The notes under the pieces are model-generated. The model did not search any database. It worked only from the letters and a program-made list of their open reading frames with translations, and was not told where the DNA came from. The translations under genes were made by a program, and so were the position numbers. Source: Trichopria drosophilae (taxonomy: Eukaryota > Arthropoda > Insecta > Hymenoptera > Diapriidae). From it: a stretch of DNA of 64,000 nucleotides. The stretch covers positions 91,879,001 to 91,943,000 of the forward strand of contig CM059587.1 of NCBI GenBank assembly GCA_030407085.1. Direction: 5' to 3'. This document shows positions 59,331 to 64,000 of the stretch, piece by piece. Position 1 is the first letter of the stretch, and each line of letters opens with the position of its first letter.

Positions 59331-61749
59331 AATTTTGTGTTATAAATTAATAAAAATGTTTGCATTGTCAATTTTCGTCTTTTTTAATGTTAAAAATAAT
59401 ATACTTAACCATTTTTGGTTTACGCAAATTTTCCATTTTTAAGGTTAGGAAATTGAATATAGTATACTCTTCGAAACGTCTTCGGCATTCAGGTACTGAA
59501 ATGAGAATGGGCTGATGAAATTAAAACACAAATTTAACATACAATCTATGTATCTTTATTATTTACAACAACGTACCAATTCACTTCGTATATTTGTTTA
59601 TCACACAATTTATAAAACATTTTTTCAATCGCGGGGCACAAAAATGTAGGTCGACAACAAACACCTCGTTCGAAACTGATTCTTTGAAGTCAACAATTTC
59701 ACCGAAGAGAATAATGAAAAACATTTATGTTACTCCAAAATAAAAAGTGAAACTTTCATAATGTTTTAAATCTTCAGAATTATTTAAAATGAATTGTTAA
59801 AGGTATTTCTTATCCTAAAACAATTTACCTTTACATTTACTGACATTATTTAATCAGTATACTAATTAATATAAACGTAATTAAGAAGCATTGAACGCCA
59901 AAGAAACAATTTTGAAAAAGGACTTCAATATTTCTCTTCGCACAGGACATTATTCTTGCTCACAACGATTTGCCTTATACATATTTATAATTAAATCGAT
60001 GGAAATCGCAGAACAAGTATTCCATATACCTATCGGTATATGCACACAAGTATCCCGAACTTCTTTCGCCTTGTATATATATTTATATATAAGGTATTTC
60101 TATATAATAGTTATATATAATGCCTTATATATAATTATATTCATATATATTTATTTATATATTTATATATTTATTTATCTATTATCTGTATAATTTCCGA
60201 ATTCTCATCGTACACGTAATATTATATAATATCTTTTTGTAATATTTAATTTAGTTATAATATATATTTTTATAAATTTCACGGACAAATCTTAACCCTA
60301 CATGGCAAACGTTGGTCTGACATACATAGAACACAGGCATGTCACGTATACTCGTAAACACATACACGCGTGCGCGCAAAGTTTCATATTGTACAATAAT
60401 TACGTTACTGTAGTTATATCAATAAATAATATTTGTAATATTATATCTATCTACGATATAACGTAACCTATACACTGTCGCGACACGTTCAACATGTTGC
60501 GCGAAACAAATATATAATGATTCAAACAGTTCGAAATGGATCGTAGTTTATCCATTTAACCCTAAATATAGAAACAAATCTTGTACGTTAGCCGACAAAT
60601 TACTCTACGCCTGACAATCATTCTCGTCCATTTGACGAAACTACTAATCACGTTCGACGACAAAAATCATTTGTATCTGAGCAGCTTTCGCCATTCTACT
60701 AAAAAAAGGAACTTAATACTGAAATAATACTGTTTATAGTCCGAGCTCGAACGATTGGTGTAATTATAAGACCGTTCTCTTTTGAGGTTATGTTTGATTA
60801 GTTTTGTAATGTACTCAGTCGGCAACACAATCACTGGTTCTGCATAAAGTATTTTATGAACTGATAAGCAAATTATTCATTACGTATAATTAAAAACTGA
60901 CCATTTGGAGGTTATGGAATCAGATTACCGACCGAGCACCATAAATATTTATTTACTGAGGCATAATGATGTCTGGTTTTATTGTAATTTTCCGATCGAG
61001 CGTCGGCTATATAAATGGGACGAATTCGGCGTAATAAATTATATTAAAATTATTTACGCCAGAAAAAATTATTTTGAGTGTTTTAATTCCTGGAAAAAAA
61101 GTTGTTAAGCATTTCGCATGAAAGTCACTGATGGACTATGACACCAGACTATTCTGGAACCATCAAAAGACTGGCATAGAAATGGCATATCGACTTAATT
61201 TTTACCTAGGTGACAGAAATTGATGAATTGTAAAATTATACAAAATTTTGTTTACGTCCGAACAGTAACAAAAAAACATAGCCAGTTTCCCATGAACTGA
61301 AAAACCCGACGATCCTCGCGAATTCGTCCCCGTTTCATGCACAAGTCTGAACTCGTCGCTAAATTATATATCTCGCCAGCGAGAAAAGAACGCATCATGA
61401 GTCGCCACATCATTTTTGCGCTACTCGACATCTCCGATGTATATGGCGACTCCCGAAAAGCAAAAATCTGCTTTCGAGAAAGTATATGGACGTTCAGCCG
61501 ACAGCCGAAATGATGGACGGATGGCTGTCGCAAGGCAAAGTGTACTATATGTTTCGTCTATACGCTTCTTTTTTTTTTGTCCCTTGAAAAAACCAATCGC
61601 CTAGAGCATCTTACAAACCCTGTCTCCTCGGAGAATACAAATAATATGGGATTCGAAAGCTAGATGTCGACTCATTCACTTTATAGAGAATCGACGCTGC
61701 TCCTGGCGAGTTTGTAAAATACATACACATTTATTATGGAGCACATCCG
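59331..61749. other. Intergenic sequence
   Basis: AT microsatellite-like sequence at 60060-60185 (TATATATTTA words). The segment 61250-61620 is less AT-rich and open on both strands (93 codons -, 62 codons +) without a known motif. No supported gene. Confidence 0.4.
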
Positions 61750-61759
61750 GTCACGTGAC
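61750..61759. promoter_or_regulatory. GTCACGTGAC palindromic E-box
   Basis: Perfect GTCACGTGAC, the CLEAR/M-box type site of MITF/TFEB-like bHLH-Zip factors, 14 bases before a CCAAT box (61772-61776). A telomere-like TTAGGTTAGGTTA follows at 61825-61837. Could mark a promoter, but no gene next to it was identified. Confidence 0.4.
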
Positions 61760-62162
61760 TAAAGACAACGACCCAATCGGTAACGTTACATTCCAACCTT
61801 AAAAAGTGTAAATGTGAACACTCTTTAGGTTAGGTTATGTTAACAGATTTCCTGGAATAACATAATTTTTCAACAGACTGTAAATCTGATTAACTATTAT
61901 AATTATGTAATATTTTCATTTGTGTATGGTCTTTTATTTTCCTTTATGTAACACAAGTTAGTATTTCTTTTAGGCTGATCAATAATTAAACATTCATATT
62001 ATCATCGTGGTTGAATATTTATTTATTCGATTTATTATTGTTCGAGGATTACTCGATATCTGGGCCGTAGACTTTATTCATCTTCACAAAAAAAAATACA
62101 AAATTGAATGGTCCCATATTTAAAGCTGAATTTATTACAAAAGTCTTTAAATATGGTTTCCT

Positions 62163-62498
62163 TTAACCCTTTTTATGCCAAAAGGCTATAATTACTTTGT
62201 GATTTTCTAGTGAATATTTATCTGTGTAATTATAAGCAAAAAAATTTCAAAACCATATTTTCTGACGTACTTTTGAACGTACTTTTCAAATCTGCTATTA
62301 GTTTTGTTTTACGAAAACTGAGATAATCGCCATTTTTTAAAAAATAAACGTCGTAGAACAAAACTAATAGCAGATTTGAAAAGTAGAGACAAAAATACGC
62401 CAGAAAATATGGTTTTGAAATTTTTTTGCTCATCATTAGATAAATGTTCACTTGAAAAACATGACAAAATTAAGACCGTTTGGCATGAAAAGGGTTAA
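62163..62498. mobile_element. TTAA-bounded foldback element, 336 bp
   Basis: TTAACCCTTTTTATGCC (62163 on) and GGCATGAAAAGGGTTAA (ending 62498) are inverted; arms meet near the centre, pairing AAAACCATATTTTCTG and CAAATCTGCTATTAGTTTTG with their complements. TTAA ends and CCC/GGG tips link it to the elements at 21523-22592 and 43399-44560. No ORF. Confidence 0.8.
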
Positions 62499-64000
62499 AC
62501 AAATAAATTCAATACAAATATTTCACGTACGATAAAAATTCAGTCATGACCAAGTTATTTATGCGCGTTGCAATTTGCAAACATAGCGTCACAACTGACC
62601 AATCATAGACGTGTAATATTTCCCGCTAATATTCGCTACAAGTGGACAAATAATTTCACATTACTGGCGAAATCTCGAGAAATGCCAAATATTATTAATA
62701 TACAAAATAGCAAATTAACTCATAATAAACCCGTTTGGATTTCATTCGATAATTTGTACGAAAATCCCAAAACAAAAAATTATAAACTGCGCTATGAACT
62801 AAAACTTCCCTTATATTTTTAATGACACATTATTCTATTACATATGCAACATTCACCAATAAGTAAACTTTTGTTGAAGCATTCGATTCGTTCATCTAAC
62901 ACGCAATTACTTATCGCGAACGACTACTGCAAATATGCGAAAAAACGATCCTGAATGTCTTTTGTTCGATTGACATTGTTTACTCAGAATCGTCAAACAT
63001 ATTCAGAAGACATGTTTTCTTTTGAGTGACATCGATGACCTTGAGAAAATTGCGAATGTGAGGTAAGAAATAATGTTTTTGTTTACGTGCAAAATCAGCG
63101 TAAAAATATTCCTATAGTACAGTTTATAAACTTTAAAGTAATAAAAATTATAAATATGCCTGACATTATTCCAAACAATACATAAAAACACGACGATACA
63201 TTTACAGGTTCAATTTACAAGAAAGCTGTTTCCAATGTCACGTGACCTCTTATTTTCCTGCCGTTGAAAATTAGAATTTCTTAAATTTGATTTTAAAGAT
63301 TATCAAAAATTGTAACATCCTCTTAAGAATAGAGTTAAAATTTCAAAATGCAATATGCTAAAGGAGAATTATGATGAAACTTTTCAAGTACATATTATCA
63401 GTTCTGGTAGTAAAGTTTTATTTTCAATCGAGGAATTAAAAAAGTGATAAAGTTTTTGATATTAACGTTTGTAAAAGTTTTATAAGTATAAAAATGTACA
63501 AAGTTACAAACATGGGAATCTAGAGTTTTAAATACGTTTTATTTTTCGGATATATATTTTATATTAATGTAATAAAGAACTTTAGTAGCGTTTTAGTTGA
63601 TTAGTAATAACATTTTATTTTTTGAATTTTAAGAAGTCGGTTATAGTTTTATTTTATTTATTTACTTTCATTTTTTAACATTTGTATTTATAGTTTTATA
63701 AATATTATTCAATATCTCGATAAAAGTAAAGGGATCGCTCTTTTTCATAAAATTCGCAGATTTCACTTTTTTGCGTTTAATTGGAAAGTCTTGTTTTAAA
63801 TATGAATAATTCCTTTTTTATCCTGCTTAGAAACTCGTGACAGTTACTGTCCGACTTGTTACTTTCTTGAGGCCGACGAACTAAACCGCACAGGAGCGCG
63901 TCGAGCATGTTATGCCTCCCTCTATTTTTATTTCTCCCCTCCTTTCAAGCCGTTATATGAACGGGTTATTACAGGATATTAGGATGCAGTTGGAAGCTCA
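62499..64000. other. Intergenic sequence
   Basis: A plus-strand frame of 84 codons (62568-62822) lacks a known motif. A second perfect GTCACGTGAC lies at 63237-63246, directly after a CCAAT. The last 150 bases are GC-richer and may lead to a gene beyond the window. Confidence 0.4.

Noticed and set aside
61825..61837. TTAGGTTAGGTTA as an interstitial telomere
   Set aside because: Only two to three units; this word is common in insect intergenic DNA and promoters.

Overview
The window looks like a piece of a hymenopteran (wasp, ant, bee or sawfly) nuclear genome. It is strongly AT-rich, and most of it is intergenic or transposon-derived. It holds an intronless Jun gene whose protein resembles other hymenopteran Jun proteins as I remember them, and many foldback (MITE-like) elements. 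The order is an inference from the Jun protein and the transposon types. No plastid, bacterial or viral gene block is visible.

Only two host protein genes are well supported, both on the minus strand. The first is Jun (Jra; CDS 9116-9955), with a compact promoter near 10480-10605 that carries its own AP-1 sites. The second is the terminal exon of an ankyrin-repeat gene (49171-50137), whose upstream exons are not firmly located; a candidate exon lies at 56178-56341. GC-rich sequence surrounds Jun from about 6.7 to 11.2 kb.

From about 11.6 kb onward the window is mainly repeats. There are clusters of a GCGTAAAGT motif (13.7 and 16.3-16.6 kb) and TTAA-bounded foldback elements (21.5-22.6 and 62.2-62.5 kb, with a related one at 43.4-44.6 kb). 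Three copies of a long dispersed repeat lie near 27.7-30.2, 32.9-33.9 and 37.0-41.2 kb; the last is split by a 1.6-kb insertion. A 5'-truncated non-LTR retrotransposon fragment lies at 34.0-35.0 kb, and a complete but broken DD41D mariner-type element at 50.2-53.4 kb.

The most interesting signal is a family of five short units: D 24937-25156 (-), A 28137-28462 (+), B 33612-33902 (+), C 39295-39580 (+) and E 44712-45019 (-). Each has a TATA box about 30 bp before its 5' end, a conserved PSE-like block upstream, and a second conserved block about 230-236 bp upstream of the TATA box. The 5' and 3' ends pair (GATGGTC with GACCATC or GATCATC, then GCTAC with GTAGC), and each unit ends in a run of 6-8 T. 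This is the layout of an RNA polymerase III type-3 gene. The start (GGATGGTCCG) resembles the Ro-binding start of vertebrate Y RNAs (GGCUGGUCCG). I propose an undescribed Pol III non-coding RNA family, partly carried in a dispersed repeat. This is inference from sequence alone.

A second notable signal is that the long terminal inverted repeats of the DD41D transposon are made of tandem subunits carrying twelve exact copies of TCAAGGTCA, the monomer site of FTZ-F1/ERR-type nuclear receptors. The element sits 58 bp upstream of the splice acceptor of the ankyrin exon.
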